Numbered from the stretch's first letter, positions 8,378 to 16,861 are shown. The stretch: 64,000 bases of DNA from Kistimonas scapharcae (GCF_039540975.1 NZ_BAABFL010000477.1:1-64000); one strand, 5' to 3'. A program made the numbers and translations. Notes: generated by a model not told the origin, from the sequence alone.

Positions 8378-9028
8378 TCAGGACATGAGCCAGGCGATCG
8401 GGTCGAAGGGGGATTCGGGGTGTGGTGCGGGCGTGATTTTGGTGTTCATGATGAACAGTAATTCGTTCGCTGTTGAGAACCCGTAGGCGTCGATCACACG
8501 GGATTCGAGGTTGTCCTTGAGAAACAGCAACGCCGGTTCCCAGTCGTTCAAGCCACCGTCGCTGGTGATTTGCAGAACACCGTCTTCCTCGACCGCCATG
8601 CGCAGACAGCCCAGCGCTACGCACACGGCGAAGTCGTAGGGTTTGCGGGCAGTTTTACAGAAATTGAAGTCATCGTTCCCTTTTTGCAGGATGTGAAAAC
8701 CCTCGTGGCCGAGGTCGATCCTGTTACCATCCGGGTCGTCGGGATGGCACCCGTTGAACGACATGATGTTAGTCACCTCATCGCCATCGGATTCGAACAG
8801 GGTATGGGTTGTGAAAACCTGCCCGGCATCAGTGGCGACGATAGTCTTTTTGGCTGGGGATTTGTCGCATACAGCGAGCGCCAACGGTAATGGATCACCC
8901 GAGCAGGTAGCGTCGGTCTTTGGCAGCTTCGGGTAAACCTCGCACCACAATTGCCTGAAGGTGTGCCACTCACGCTCGGTGAAATGCTTACGCTCACCGT
9001 CCATCTTCCAGTAATGTGTATAGCCCAT
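8378..9028 (-). CDS. Conserved phage/bacterial protein with MGYTHYW start
   Basis: 216 residues, function unknown. It begins MGYTHYWKMDGE and contains an FNG block, an EGF block and KTARKPYDFAVCVALGCLRM. This is a pattern I recognise from uncharacterised proteins found on phages, plasmids and bacterial chromosomes. No catalytic motif is evident. A GGGAGG ribosome-binding site precedes the ATG. It is part of the leftward early cluster, between a small orphan and the AAA+/VWA pair. Confidence 0.75.
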   Translation of the reverse strand: MGYTHYWKMDGERKHFTEREWHTFRQLWCEVYPKLPKTDATCSGDPLPLALAVCDKSPAKKTIVATDAGQVFTTHTLFESDGDEVTNIMSFNGCHPDDPDGNRIDLGHEGFHILQKGNDDFNFCKTARKPYDFAVCVALGCLRMAVEEDGVLQITSDGGLNDWEPALLFLKDNLESRVIDAYGFSTANELLFIMNTKITPAPHPESPFDPIAWLMS

Positions 9029-9043
9029 GATGAATCCTCCCTG

Positions 9044-9295
9044 TTATTCATCGAGAATGACTTGCTCTGAATAGCACCAGCGCCCCTCCCCGAAAGTGAA
9101 CACGACGAGGTTGTCCCGCACCGCTTCGACATTGATCCGGTCGACGCTGACACCGTATTTCTCACGGGGCCTGGGTGTCAGCTCCATGCTGGCGATGGTT
9201 CCCGAGACGGGTTCGCCTCGTCCGAACGCTGGCCGGTATCGAATGGTGTCGCCGATGGTGAGGTGGGTTTTGCTCTTGTAGGCGTTGATAGGCAT
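9044..9295 (-). CDS. Small phage protein, unknown
   Basis: 83 residues, predicted mostly beta with a central Arg/Pro-rich turn. I do not recognise the family. The start at 9295 has a very strong ribosome-binding site, CAGGGAGG, like most genes of this cluster. It is followed 15 nt later by the MGYTHYW gene and preceded by a terminator-like hairpin. Confidence 0.65.
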   Translation of the reverse strand: MPINAYKSKTHLTIGDTIRYRPAFGRGEPVSGTIASMELTPRPREKYGVSVDRINVEAVRDNLVVFTFGEGRWCYSEQVILDE

Positions 9296-9323
9296 GGCTC
9301 GTCCTCCCTGTGGCCATGAAAAA

Positions 9324-9347
9324 ATGGAGGCTGAAGCCTCCTTTTTC
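9324..9347 (-). terminator. Bidirectional Rho-independent terminator
   Basis: GGAGGCT and AGCCTCC form a short-loop stem flanked by A runs on one side and T runs on the other, so it can work in both directions. It sits right after the stop codon of the 221-residue gene at 9348. Confidence 0.65.
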
Positions 9348-10013
9348 TTAACAGCGAGACAGGTCTCGTATCATTTGGAACTGTCTGGCCTGCTCGGGTG
9401 TTATTTCCTGAATCCCCTGCACTCGATAGACATACTCACCGCCATCCCGGCAGGCCCGCTGGTCGGGAAACTCGTCGAAGCAGGGTTCGTTATGACATTC
9501 ATCGGTGAGCGCTTCAATACACGCCATGTCCTGATTCCTGGCCTGGATGACGTGATAGGTATGCTTTTCGTACTCACCAATGTGTAAACGGAGTCGCACG
9601 ATGAAGAACCGGTATGGATTTTCCAGCCTCGGCAGCAGCGGTGCGTCGTCGTCGGAATGGATCTGTTCTGCACAGTAGGCATTGACCAGTTGCTGGACAT
9701 GCACCTCGAAGGTGGTCAGGTCTGGCTTGCCGAGTTCGATGTACAGCCTGGCGGCGAGATTCCCGGCAATGTCGTCAACAAACACGCCCGGCGAGTTGAG
9801 GCCCTCTTCCCGGTTGAGGTAGGCCACCTCAATTGCCCTGGCATAGTCATACAACCAGAATACCGCCTCGCAATGACCATCATCATCCCCACTGATATCC
9901 ATGAGGTTGCCATAGTATTCGTCGAGATAGTGAACGAAGTAGTACAGGTGGCAGGCAATGTTCCTGAAGTAGTTCAGATTGCAGGCGATGTGGTTTGAAA
10001 CGGACTGGTTCAT
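9348..10013 (-). CDS. Phage orphan, 221 residues
   Basis: Function not recognised. The protein is acidic, with clustered aromatic residues and several Cys/His near the C terminus (CIEALTDECHNEPC), which might bind metal. It shows no membrane segment. AGGAG is placed well before the ATG at 10013. A terminator follows its stop codon, so it is the last gene of a transcription unit that includes the small genes at 10-12.1 kb. Confidence 0.65.
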   Translation of the reverse strand: MNQSVSNHIACNLNYFRNIACHLYYFVHYLDEYYGNLMDISGDDDGHCEAVFWLYDYARAIEVAYLNREEGLNSPGVFVDDIAGNLAARLYIELGKPDLTTFEVHVQQLVNAYCAEQIHSDDDAPLLPRLENPYRFFIVRLRLHIGEYEKHTYHVIQARNQDMACIEALTDECHNEPCFDEFPDQRACRDGGEYVYRVQGIQEITPEQARQFQMIRDLSRC

Positions 10014-10025
10014 GATTGATTCTCC

Positions 10026-10259
10026 TCATGGGGCTATGTTGAACGATTCTTCGCGAACAAGGATGGCGTTGTCGTCTTGCACCGCGATAACCAGATCGAT
10101 ATGGATCACGCTGCCACCGTCCTCGTTGAGCTCATCCTTGAAGATGTCTCGCATGATGCCCAGAAAATCCTGAACGGCTTTCCTGTGCGACTCAGCCTCA
10201 ATGAAGAAGACTTCGTTTTCATGAAATTCGAGACGCCCTACAACAAGGTAGTGATTCAC
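10026..10259 (-). CDS. Small phage protein, unknown
   Basis: 77 residues beginning at a GTG codon. The upstream gene stops four bases inside it (TGA overlaps the GTG), so translation is probably coupled. The sequence is a mixed alpha/beta pattern with an EAESHRKAVQDFLG helix, reminiscent of small phage proteins that carry a conserved EAxSxxEA-type helix. Function is unknown. Confidence 0.6.
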   Translation of the reverse strand: MNHYLVVGRLEFHENEVFFIEAESHRKAVQDFLGIMRDIFKDELNEDGGSVIHIDLVIAVQDDNAILVREESFNIAP

Positions 10260-10585
10260 ATCACCACCCTATGTTCGTCGTAAAACTTGCGATGAGCGGC
10301 CTTGGCTGACTCGACAGTCACGTTCCTCCTTTGTTGGATGAGAGTCTTGATGATGTCTTCAAACCTGCGAAACCGGTTTTCGACTGTGCCGTCCCGGTAA
10401 ACATTGACCTCTACGACCTCGGCCTCAAAACCGTCCACCATTTCTTCATCGACGTTGTGGAGATCCACTTCGGCCTCCCACTCAGAGGCGTAGAGGTTGA
10501 GGCAGTCTTTACCGGTTGAGTAATAATCACCCCACATCGTCGGGATGACGATGATATAGGCGGTTATGTAGTCCTGGTGTTGCAT
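10256..10585 (-). CDS. Small phage protein, unknown
   Basis: 109 residues, strongly acidic in the middle (EWEAEVDLHNVDEEMVDGFE) and basic at the C terminus. No known domain is recognised. GGGAAGG precedes the start. Its end overlaps the next gene, so the two are co-translated. Confidence 0.6.
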   Translation of the reverse strand: MQHQDYITAYIIVIPTMWGDYYSTGKDCLNLYASEWEAEVDLHNVDEEMVDGFEAEVVEVNVYRDGTVENRFRRFEDIIKTLIQQRRNVTVESAKAAHRKFYDEHRVVM

Positions 10586-10603
10586 TGGTTTCCTTCCCTG
10601 TAG

Positions 10604-10852
10604 TCACAAACATATTGCCTTGAGCTGGGGCGATAGCGCCTTGCAGACAGCATCCCAGTTCCAGTCAGCCTCGGGCTGTTGCTTGATGATTTGCAGCGTA
10701 GCGTCTGACCTTGTGCCCAATCGCTCTGCAACCTGATAGACCGCACCGGGATCATCGCCTGCGGACGGGTCGGCGGAAAGAATGAGCATGCCGTCAACGA
10801 TGACCGCGACGTCGTTTCCGTTCCGGGTGATTTCGATGATGGTTATAAGCAC
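10604..10852 (-). CDS. Small phage protein, unknown
   Basis: 82 residues. The start is chosen at a GTG (10852) because AGGGAGG lies at ideal distance upstream; a longer reading frame to 11062 has no such site and would overlap the neighbouring gene. The N terminus is a beta-hairpin-like stretch (LITIIEITRNGNDVAVIVDG) followed by a helix. Function is unknown. Confidence 0.6.
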   Translation of the reverse strand: MLITIIEITRNGNDVAVIVDGMLILSADPSAGDDPGAVYQVAERLGTRSDATLQIIKQQPEADWNWDAVCKALSPQLKAICL

Positions 10853-10871
10853 GGTGGTTCCTCCCTGTTGC

Positions 10872-11276
10872 CTACGTATGTATTGACCAGTCAGGGTCGC
10901 CGATGGTTCCGTGATTGAGCAGGACACCGTTGAAGTAGCCCCAACCCTGCTGGTCTGGCTCACCCGAGGGTATTCCATACTTGCCAACGTGGACGGTGTA
11001 GCGAGCAAATCCGATTTCCAACGGCAGGCCGGTAGGTTTGTCAATGTCATTGCTGTTAACACAGATAACCGTCTTCATCATGTGCCTGGCTTCGACGTTG
11101 TTCTCCCATTGCCATTGTTCGAGCGGGGTGTCATCGCGCTCATTCTCGGGCGTTAGGCATCGTTGCTGGTAACTGGCCTCCATGAGCCATGACGTGATGC
11201 GATCGCGGACATAGTCATACCTGCGCATGGCTTCGGCGACGGCCTGTTGGCTGATCGAGTCGGCAAATACGATCAT
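10872..11276 (-). CDS. Phage orphan, 134 residues
   Basis: Start placed at 11276 (MIVFADSISQQAV), with GGAGG upstream. The start overlaps the stop of the preceding gene as ATGA, which shows translational coupling. A helical N-terminal half is followed by a beta-rich half. No family recognised. Confidence 0.65.
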   Translation of the reverse strand: MIVFADSISQQAVAEAMRRYDYVRDRITSWLMEASYQQRCLTPENERDDTPLEQWQWENNVEARHMMKTVICVNSNDIDKPTGLPLEIGFARYTVHVGKYGIPSGEPDQQGWGYFNGVLLNHGTIGDPDWSIHT

Positions 11277-11866
11277 GTGAAATCCTCCATGATTTGCTTG
11301 CGTTGATTGAGGGGAACGCGATGGCGTATGAATTGCTTGACCCTGTGCTGTCTGGCCTTTTCGATCCGTGCCCGTTCCTGTTGAGCGGCGTCGATGGCGG
11401 CGTCTTTGCACCAGTCTTCACCGATATAGCCCCGGCACGAGTCCAGTTCATTGCCATGGCGGTCGAGGATTCGATAGCACCAGCAATCGCCCCGTTGCCA
11501 TGTGTCGTATTCTTCGAGGACAGCTCGCACGTATTTCTTGAGCGGAGTTTTCTTGTTGCCCTTGAACTCATCGACGATAGACCTGGTGGCCACGAGATAA
11601 CCGTACAAACCACTGTCCCAGCCACACGAAAAAGGTTCGAGCGAGAAAGCCAGACCACTGTGGTCGTAGCAGTACACGGGAAATAAACGACAGTTACTTT
11701 CTCTGGCGTAGCGCTTGAGTTCGTCGGCGTCGTTGAAACCGTGGCGATTGCCATAGTGAGGGTGGAAGGACACGAGGGTAAGGTCGTCGTGGTCTTCCAG
11801 TGGGTCAGCGCAATCGTCGTCACGCTCGAAGACGATGCGTAGCTGTTCAAAATCGATGTCATCCAT
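11273..11866 (-). CDS. Conserved phage protein with SCGWDSGxxGY motif
   Basis: 197 residues. The central block YDHSGLAFS...FSCGWDSGLYGY, followed by an EEYDTWQRGD stretch, is characteristic of a widespread uncharacterised phage protein family. The C terminus is a charged helix. No enzymatic role is known to me. It is the first gene after hairpin element copy 2 and is coupled by ATGA overlap to the next gene, so it probably opens a transcription unit. Confidence 0.72.
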   Translation of the reverse strand: MDDIDFEQLRIVFERDDDCADPLEDHDDLTLVSFHPHYGNRHGFNDADELKRYARESNCRLFPVYCYDHSGLAFSLEPFSCGWDSGLYGYLVATRSIVDEFKGNKKTPLKKYVRAVLEEYDTWQRGDCWCYRILDRHGNELDSCRGYIGEDWCKDAAIDAAQQERARIEKARQHRVKQFIRHRVPLNQRKQIMEDFT

Positions 11867-11940
11867 GACAGTGTTCTCCTGTAACGCACAAGCGCCGGTG
11901 TTGTGCCGGGTGTCGATTGGTCTTTCACCCGAGGGTCACC

Positions 11941-11968
11941 ATACCTTTCAGGTATTCCTGTGCGAGAA
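11941..11968 (-). promoter_or_regulatory. Hairpin regulatory element, copy 2
   Basis: On the minus strand TTCTCGCACAGGA is followed by ATACC-N5-GGTAT (11941-11955). It ends 74 nt upstream of the gene starting at 11866 and begins just after the stop codon of a 42-residue ORF. It matches copy 1 at 12 of 12 bases in the TTCTCGCACAGG part. Confidence 0.6.
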
Positions 11969-11973
11969 AAGGG

Positions 11974-12102
11974 TTACCGGATGCGATACGACGGGATGAG
12001 TTTCCACTGCCCTCGTACCCACACGATCTCGTAGGTTGGCATGTCGACAGGTTGATCCCGCTGCTCGCGTTGTTGTTTGGGTTGACGTTGTGGTCTGTTC
12101 AT
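11974..12102 (-). CDS. Small basic phage protein, 42 residues
   Basis: The ORF begins MNRPQRQPKQQREQ and ends RGQWKLIPSYRIR. AGAGGAG is well placed before the ATG at 12102. The N-terminal half is a Gln/Arg-rich hydrophilic stretch and the C-terminal half is aromatic and basic. Strong ribosome-binding site and tight packing between neighbours support it as a real small gene. Function is unknown. Confidence 0.5.
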   Translation of the reverse strand: MNRPQRQPKQQREQRDQPVDMPTYEIVWVRGQWKLIPSYRIR

Positions 12103-12131
12103 CGTGTGGCTCCTCTGTGAATTTCAGGCGC

Positions 12132-12157
12132 AAAAAAACCCGCACAAGGCGGGTTGG
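12132..12157 (-). terminator. Rho-independent terminator
   Basis: On the minus strand AACCCGC and GCGGGTT form a 7-bp stem followed by seven T in total. It lies just past the stop codon of the gene at 12176-12643. Confidence 0.75.
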
Positions 12158-12175
12158 TTTCGTCCTACGGGTGAA

Positions 12176-12643
12176 TCACTCACCCATGATCATGCCCACG
12201 AGCGCGGCACGTTCGTCGATGTTCATGCCAGCGACCTCGGCCTTGAGCTGGTCGACGAGGCCAGGCTGGGTTTGTGCAGGTGATTCCTGCGCGAGAACCG
12301 CATCCATCGCGGCGAGCTTCTTCGGATCTTTGGTGCGGCTGCGGATCGTGCGCAGCTTGCCTGCGGGTATGCCCTCGTACCTGGCCATGAGCGCGTCGAG
12401 GCTTGTTTCGTTGCTGGCCTTCGGCTTGCCTCGCTTCGCGGCCTGCTCCTTCACCTGCGCTTCGACCTGCGCGGGAACCGTGCCACCGAGCGCCTTGACC
12501 GTCTCGACGGCGAACGGGTTGGGTTTCTTGCCCTTGGCCATACGCGACTCAATCCTGCGGGTGAGCTCTGCGCAAACGGCCTCGTCGCCGAGTTCTTTGC
12601 GTGCCTGCGCGATGTTGGCTTTCGAGATTGATTTGACGTCCAT
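12176..12643 (-). CDS. Basic helical phage protein, unknown
   Basis: 155 residues from the ATG at 12643, chosen because GAAGGAG lies upstream; the frame extends to 12724 but without a ribosome-binding site. The protein is rich in Lys/Ala helices (EAQVKEQAAKRGKPKASNET) and includes a KLRTIRSRTKDPKKLAAMDAV segment. It could be a nucleic-acid-binding or scaffold-type protein, but no family is recognised. It is the first leftward gene from the central divergent region and is preceded by hairpin element copy 3 and followed by a strong terminator, so it forms its own transcription unit. Confidence 0.65.
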   Translation of the reverse strand: MDVKSISKANIAQARKELGDEAVCAELTRRIESRMAKGKKPNPFAVETVKALGGTVPAQVEAQVKEQAAKRGKPKASNETSLDALMARYEGIPAGKLRTIRSRTKDPKKLAAMDAVLAQESPAQTQPGLVDQLKAEVAGMNIDERAALVGMIMGE

Positions 12644-12722
12644 GTGTGAATCTCCTTCGCGATACTCGCGGAATCGGGGAAAACACCACCAGACCAGCTC
12701 CGGTGGCTCACGGCCCCTTCTC

Positions 12723-12749
12723 ATACTCTTCGAGTATTCCTGCGTGTAA
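12723..12749 (-). promoter_or_regulatory. Hairpin regulatory element, copy 3
   Basis: A perfect hairpin ATACTC-TTC-GAGTAT lies at 12723-12737 with a variant of the adjoining conserved box (ACACGCAGGA on the minus strand). It ends 79 nt upstream of the start at 12643, matching the spacing of the other two copies. Confidence 0.6.
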
Positions 12750-13113
12750 GGACGACGAGAGGCCGGATCATGTGTTACGGGTTGGGGGGTGAGGGGTGGC
12801 GCGGATTGTCCGAATCCGTGAACGCGACAGCGGGTGAGTGCAAAATGCCTTTCCTGTGCACAAATAGCGATTGAAAATCAACGAGTTACGGCATTTCCGT
12901 GTCGAAAACGTGTCACGCAGAGGAGAAAAAGACGGACGAGCGAGAGGCTACGATAGGGGGGGGCGGGGTCGGGACCGCCGACCGGAGTCCCGCCGACAGT
13001 TGCCATCCCTGGTACCGCGCGCATTGCCAGCAAAATCGGGGACTCAAGCTACGTTCGTATCCTTATCGTGGTTTGCATAACCGCCATGTCCTCCTATCCT
13101 TCCTGCCACATCA
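12750..13113. other. Divergent non-coding region with G-rich tract; candidate packaging/control region
   Basis: No gene is supported here. It separates leftward early genes from rightward terminase genes. It holds an inverted repeat CGGATT-N5-AATCCG (near 12808-12824), a run of eight or more G followed by GCGGGG (around 12956-12970) and GC-rich inverted repeats downstream. Cohesive-end or pac sites often lie just before the small terminase gene, so this is a candidate, but no cleavage site can be assigned by eye. Confidence 0.35.
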
Positions 13114-13131
13114 ATGATACGGGCGGGTTGT

Positions 13132-13443
13132 ATGTCACACACATTCACACTGGAAGAACAGGTAGAGCAAAACGCTCGCGGTATCGGGATCATTAACGAC
13201 CTGCTGGAAAAACAGCGCGTCGCCATGGTCAAGCTGCTGAACAAGACAGATACCATCGAGGCCTACCAGGTCAAGCATGCCGAGATCATCGGCTCCCTTG
13301 CCACCAGGCTGGAGCTGTTCGAGACCCGGGTGGAGACCCGCTTCGCACAGGCCAACCAACGGTTCGACGACCTACACCAATCCCTGAACCACCTGACCGA
13401 CAAACTGGACTCCGTCATCAGCCTGGTGGAACGCGCTCCCTGA
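13132..13443 (+). CDS. Coiled-coil phage protein
   Basis: 103 residues from the ATG at 13132; an ATG at 13114 in the same frame would add six residues, and neither has a clear ribosome-binding site. Heptad repeats run through most of the length (residues ~15-90), predicting a long coiled coil. There is no membrane segment. A related-looking coiled-coil protein, but with a C-terminal membrane helix, occurs at 33207-33473. It opens the rightward terminase cluster. Confidence 0.6.
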   Translation: MSHTFTLEEQVEQNARGIGIINDLLEKQRVAMVKLLNKTDTIEAYQVKHAEIIGSLATRLELFETRVETRFAQANQRFDDLHQSLNHLTDKLDSVISLVERAP

Positions 13444-13492
13444 TCCCCATTGCCTATAATGCCCAGTACACACACGGCACGGGCAACAGACG

Positions 13493-13963
13493 ATGACCGC
13501 CAGGGATAAGGATGTCCGGGCACCGGAGGAAGGCACCCCCCACCTCAAACCGGGCATGACCTTCGCCGAGATGGAAAGCCAGAAAGGGCGCATCGCCAAT
13601 GGCGAGCGGCGTTCCGCCGTCGCGCAACACAAGACGGCCCGCAAAGACGCCGACCCCCGCCCCGCCAAACCCGGCGATGCGGCCATCACCCAGGGCGTCG
13701 ACGCCCGCGACATCGCCCGCCTTCGCACCCGCCTCTACAACATCGTCACCGAACAGACCGAACGCGCCCTCGAAGTGATGGAAGGCAAGCGCTCCTGGAA
13801 CCAGCAGCAGGTGAACCTCTACCGCGCCCTGCTGAACAAGTGCGTGCCGGACCTGAAGCACACCCTCAACGAGGTGCGCCACAACGACGCCACCAAACTC
13901 ACCCGGGAAGAACTCGAAAAGATCATCCACGAGGATGACCGGGACGACACACCACCGGGCTAA
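13493..13963 (+). CDS. Probable terminase small subunit
   Basis: 156 residues. The C-terminal half (ALEVMEGKRSWNQQQVNLYRALLNKCVPDL) resembles a segment seen in many phage proteins located before the large terminase; the N-terminal half is disordered and charged. It would recognise phage DNA and direct the large subunit. Position two genes before an intact large terminase is the main support. No classical HTH is evident, so a different packaging accessory role is possible. A GGACGACA box overlaps its last codons (13942-13949). Confidence 0.6.
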   Translation: MTARDKDVRAPEEGTPHLKPGMTFAEMESQKGRIANGERRSAVAQHKTARKDADPRPAKPGDAAITQGVDARDIARLRTRLYNIVTEQTERALEVMEGKRSWNQQQVNLYRALLNKCVPDLKHTLNEVRHNDATKLTREELEKIIHEDDRDDTPPG

Positions 13964-14141
13964 CGACAACAATGATACCAAACAGCGCCAGGGAACCCGG
14001 CCATGGGAATCATTGTCCACGTCACCTTTCACAGCAAGCGCAGCAGGATCAACGCTGATCCTCCCGTTCAGTCGTTACCTTCTCCTCTCGCATCCGGTAC
14101 GCCGGGCGACCTGACCCGCCGAAGGTCACAGCCACACCGGG

Positions 14142-14369
14142 ATGCACCCCATGATTTATAACCGCGAGAAAGCCCGCCTCCCGTCCACCCTGTCGGTTGA
14201 GGCGTTCGCTGACCGAATCCGCGAGATGAACACCCTCGACATCCCGAAAGAGGAGCGCATCCGGGCCTTCAGCGCCCACCTGCACAGGGTGATGGCGGAC
14301 CACCTCACCGACCGGCAAACCGCCACCGAACTCTACGCCGCCTACCTGGCGAGAAAACAGGCGGAATAA
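14142..14369 (+). CDS. Small helical protein upstream of large terminase
   Basis: 75 residues (or 72 from a second ATG at 14151). It is helical and charged with no recognised domain. It ends 5 nt before the large terminase start, so the two are co-expressed. It may be a packaging accessory protein. Confidence 0.6.
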   Translation: MHPMIYNREKARLPSTLSVEAFADRIREMNTLDIPKEERIRAFSAHLHRVMADHLTDRQTATELYAAYLARKQAE

Positions 14370-14374
14370 CCCGC

Positions 14375-16129
14375 ATGACCCTTTCCCGCAAGGAGGCGGC
14401 CAGGCATTTACTCAAGCTCCACAAGGCGGAAGCCTCCTACGCCGGGTACATCGAGCTGCTGCACCCCGGCTTCACCCTGACCCCGTTCCAGCGCCTGCTG
14501 GTCACCGCCCTCGACCTGCTGGAAAAAGACGAACTGCGGGCGGACTTCCTCGACGTGCACCTCCGCGGCAAAACCCCGGACCTCAACGCCCGGACAATCA
14601 ACAACCTCATGGTCAACATGCCGCCCCGGCACGGCAAGTCCTCCTACATCACTGTCGATTTCCCCAGCTACTACATGGGCCGCAACCCCTGCCGTTACAC
14701 CATGTCCTGCTCCTATAACTCGGAACTGGCCACCGGCTTCGGTCGCCAGGTGCGCGAGAACGCCGCCAACCCGGTCACGGCCCAGGTGTTCCCGGCCTTC
14801 GGGATGAGCAAGACCAGCCGCGCCGCCGACGCCTGGCACACCACCCTCGGCGGGGCCTACTACGGGGTGGGCATCGGCGGCACCACCACGGGCCGACCGG
14901 CCAACCTGCTGATCATCGACGACCCGATCAAGTCGAGGGAAGAGGCGGAGTCCGCCACCATGCGGCGCAAGGTGTGGGACTTCTACACCGGCTCGCTCTC
15001 CAACCGTCGCCAGCCGGACGTGCAGGGCTCGCCCCCCAAGACCATCGTGGTGCTCACCCGCTGGCATGTGGACGACCTGGCCGGAAAGATCATGGAAACG
15101 GAGGAATGGAAAAACGGCGAATGGCTGCACATCAATTTCAGGGCCATCGAGGAGCGGGAGGTGATCGTCGAGCGCACGTCCAGGCGAGCACTGCCGGAAG
15201 ACCACCCGGACTACCTGGACGCCAAAACCTTCCGGACCACATCCCCCTCCAAACGCTACATCGAGAAAAAAGCGATCCGCGACGTCCCGCTCTGGCCGGA
15301 ACGCTTTCCGCTGGCATTCCTTTACGCCCAGCGCAAGCTCAACCCGCGTGACTTCGAATCCCTCTACCAGCAGAACCCCTATATTGAAGGGGGCAACATC
15401 CTCAAGTCCGAGTACTGGCGCTACTACGACCAGCCCCTCGACCATTACCTCTCGATCATCATGGCCGCCGACACAGCCTTCAAGAAGAACAGCCAGAATG
15501 ACTACAGCGTGCTGGCCATCGGCGGGCTGACGCCCCACGGCGATATCCACCTGCTCGACCTGTTCCGTGGCCGGTGGGATTTCCCGGAGCTGAAACACAA
15601 GATCACCACCCTCTACGCGACCTGGCGATCACGGGGGATGCGGGCGGTGCATATCGAGGACGCGGCATCGGGCCAGAGCCTGATCCAGGAACTCCGCAAG
15701 AACAGCGGGGTGGCGATCGTGCCGAAGAAAGTGGAACGGGACAAGGTGGCCCGGGTCTCGTCGATCACGGACATCATCGAAGCAGGCCGGGTCTGGCTCC
15801 CGGCCACCGCGCCCTGGCTGGATGAGTTCATCAGTGAATGCCTGGCCTTTCCCGCCAGCACCCACGACGACCAGGTGGACGCCTTTTATATTCTCGTCGA
15901 CGCACTCTCGCGTATCCACATGAGTCCTGCCGACTTCGACATCCCGATCAACCTGCGAGGTTCCCTGCGCCGCACCGGCACCTCAGCACTCGACGACCTC
16001 ATGGCACCGGATCGGGAACCTGACCGCGACATCTCATGGACCAAAGACAAGGCCGACTCACCTTTCGGCGGTAGCCTCAACCACTCATTCGGTCTTAACT
16101 CAAAAAGCTGGAAGGGATGGGGGGGTTAA
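14375..16129 (+). CDS. terL: Terminase large subunit (TerL)
   Basis: 584 residues, a full-length ATP-driven DNA packaging motor and nuclease. Walker A-type PPRHGKSS is at residues 83-90 and Walker B LLIIDDP near 179-185. The RNase H-like nuclease part has MAADTAF near 367, HIEDAASG near 430 and DDQVDAFY near 500, giving the expected acidic residues. The last ~60 residues are a Ser/Gly-rich tail. The gene is intact, but a diverged copy of codons ~424-542 recurs downstream at 16903-17261. Confidence 0.95.
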   Translation: MTLSRKEAARHLLKLHKAEASYAGYIELLHPGFTLTPFQRLLVTALDLLEKDELRADFLDVHLRGKTPDLNARTINNLMVNMPPRHGKSSYITVDFPSYYMGRNPCRYTMSCSYNSELATGFGRQVRENAANPVTAQVFPAFGMSKTSRAADAWHTTLGGAYYGVGIGGTTTGRPANLLIIDDPIKSREEAESATMRRKVWDFYTGSLSNRRQPDVQGSPPKTIVVLTRWHVDDLAGKIMETEEWKNGEWLHINFRAIEEREVIVERTSRRALPEDHPDYLDAKTFRTTSPSKRYIEKKAIRDVPLWPERFPLAFLYAQRKLNPRDFESLYQQNPYIEGGNILKSEYWRYYDQPLDHYLSIIMAADTAFKKNSQNDYSVLAIGGLTPHGDIHLLDLFRGRWDFPELKHKITTLYATWRSRGMRAVHIEDAASGQSLIQELRKNSGVAIVPKKVERDKVARVSSITDIIEAGRVWLPATAPWLDEFISECLAFPASTHDDQVDAFYILVDALSRIHMSPADFDIPINLRGSLRRTGTSALDDLMAPDREPDRDISWTKDKADSPFGGSLNHSFGLNSKSWKGWGG

Positions 16130-16209
16130 GCCGTCAATTCAACGAAGACCAACCTGACAATGGGCTTGAACAATCGCCCCCCTTCTTTTTACACAAACAT
16201 TTTGTACCG

Positions 16210-16674
16210 TTACGATTGCTTCTCTGCATTACCAGTCAGTTTTTGATACACACCAAGGCCGATCACCACAAGAATTGCAGCGATCAGCAAGAAAGCCGGA
16301 TACCTTAAATCACTGATATTTTTTTTCCCGGCATCAAAAATAAATACCAGGGCTTCCAGACTTACAGCGATAGCAATGATGGCGAGGAACTTTAATAAGG
16401 TATCTCTCTGTTTCGCGGGTGATTTCGCGCCACGGGCGCAAAGAACCTCTTCCTCCATCAAAAATCTGGAAACATCAAAAACTGCCATGGCAATAACAAT
16501 CAAACCGATTGCATTCAGGAGAGCCTTTACCAGCAGGGTTTCTCCGTAAACGGATAACCAAATATCCAATAAGGCAACAATGATCATTGCGAGACTGATT
16601 GTAGCCAGACATAAGCTTATCAGACTATAAAAAACACGCCCCATCAGGTCCGTGATATCTTTTATGCCACTCAT
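16210..16674 (-). CDS. Integral membrane protein, unknown
   Basis: 154 residues from the ATG at 16674 (MSGIKDITDLMGRV); a longer frame reaches 16764 but its extra residues look untranslated. Four hydrophobic segments are visible, with a conserved-looking FDVSRFLMEEEVL in the loop after the second and LEALVFIFDAGKK after the third. I recall similar four-helix proteins annotated loosely as glycosylation-pathway proteins, but the function is not established. Base composition is host-like rather than phage-like, and it lies between the intact terminase and the terminase fragment. Confidence 0.65.
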   Translation of the reverse strand: MSGIKDITDLMGRVFYSLISLCLATISLAMIIVALLDIWLSVYGETLLVKALLNAIGLIVIAMAVFDVSRFLMEEEVLCARGAKSPAKQRDTLLKFLAIIAIAVSLEALVFIFDAGKKNISDLRYPAFLLIAAILVVIGLGVYQKLTGNAEKQS

Positions 16675-16861
16675 ATTCACCCCGATACCCTTATTTGCTG
16701 CTAACAGGGACCGGACGCAACCTGAACGCTCCGCTAGTCCCACACCATGACTCATGCGGAGCAAGATGGACGTTGGTTTAAATCATTTTGTAGGCATATT
16801 TCTGCCCACCCCGGCCAAACAACGCTCCTGAAGTATTTGTGCAGTCATGATTTTGTCAAGA

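Noticed and set aside
14408..15598. Leftward 396-codon frame opposite terminase
   Set aside because: A GC-rich antisense shadow of an intact terminase gene; no independent signals.
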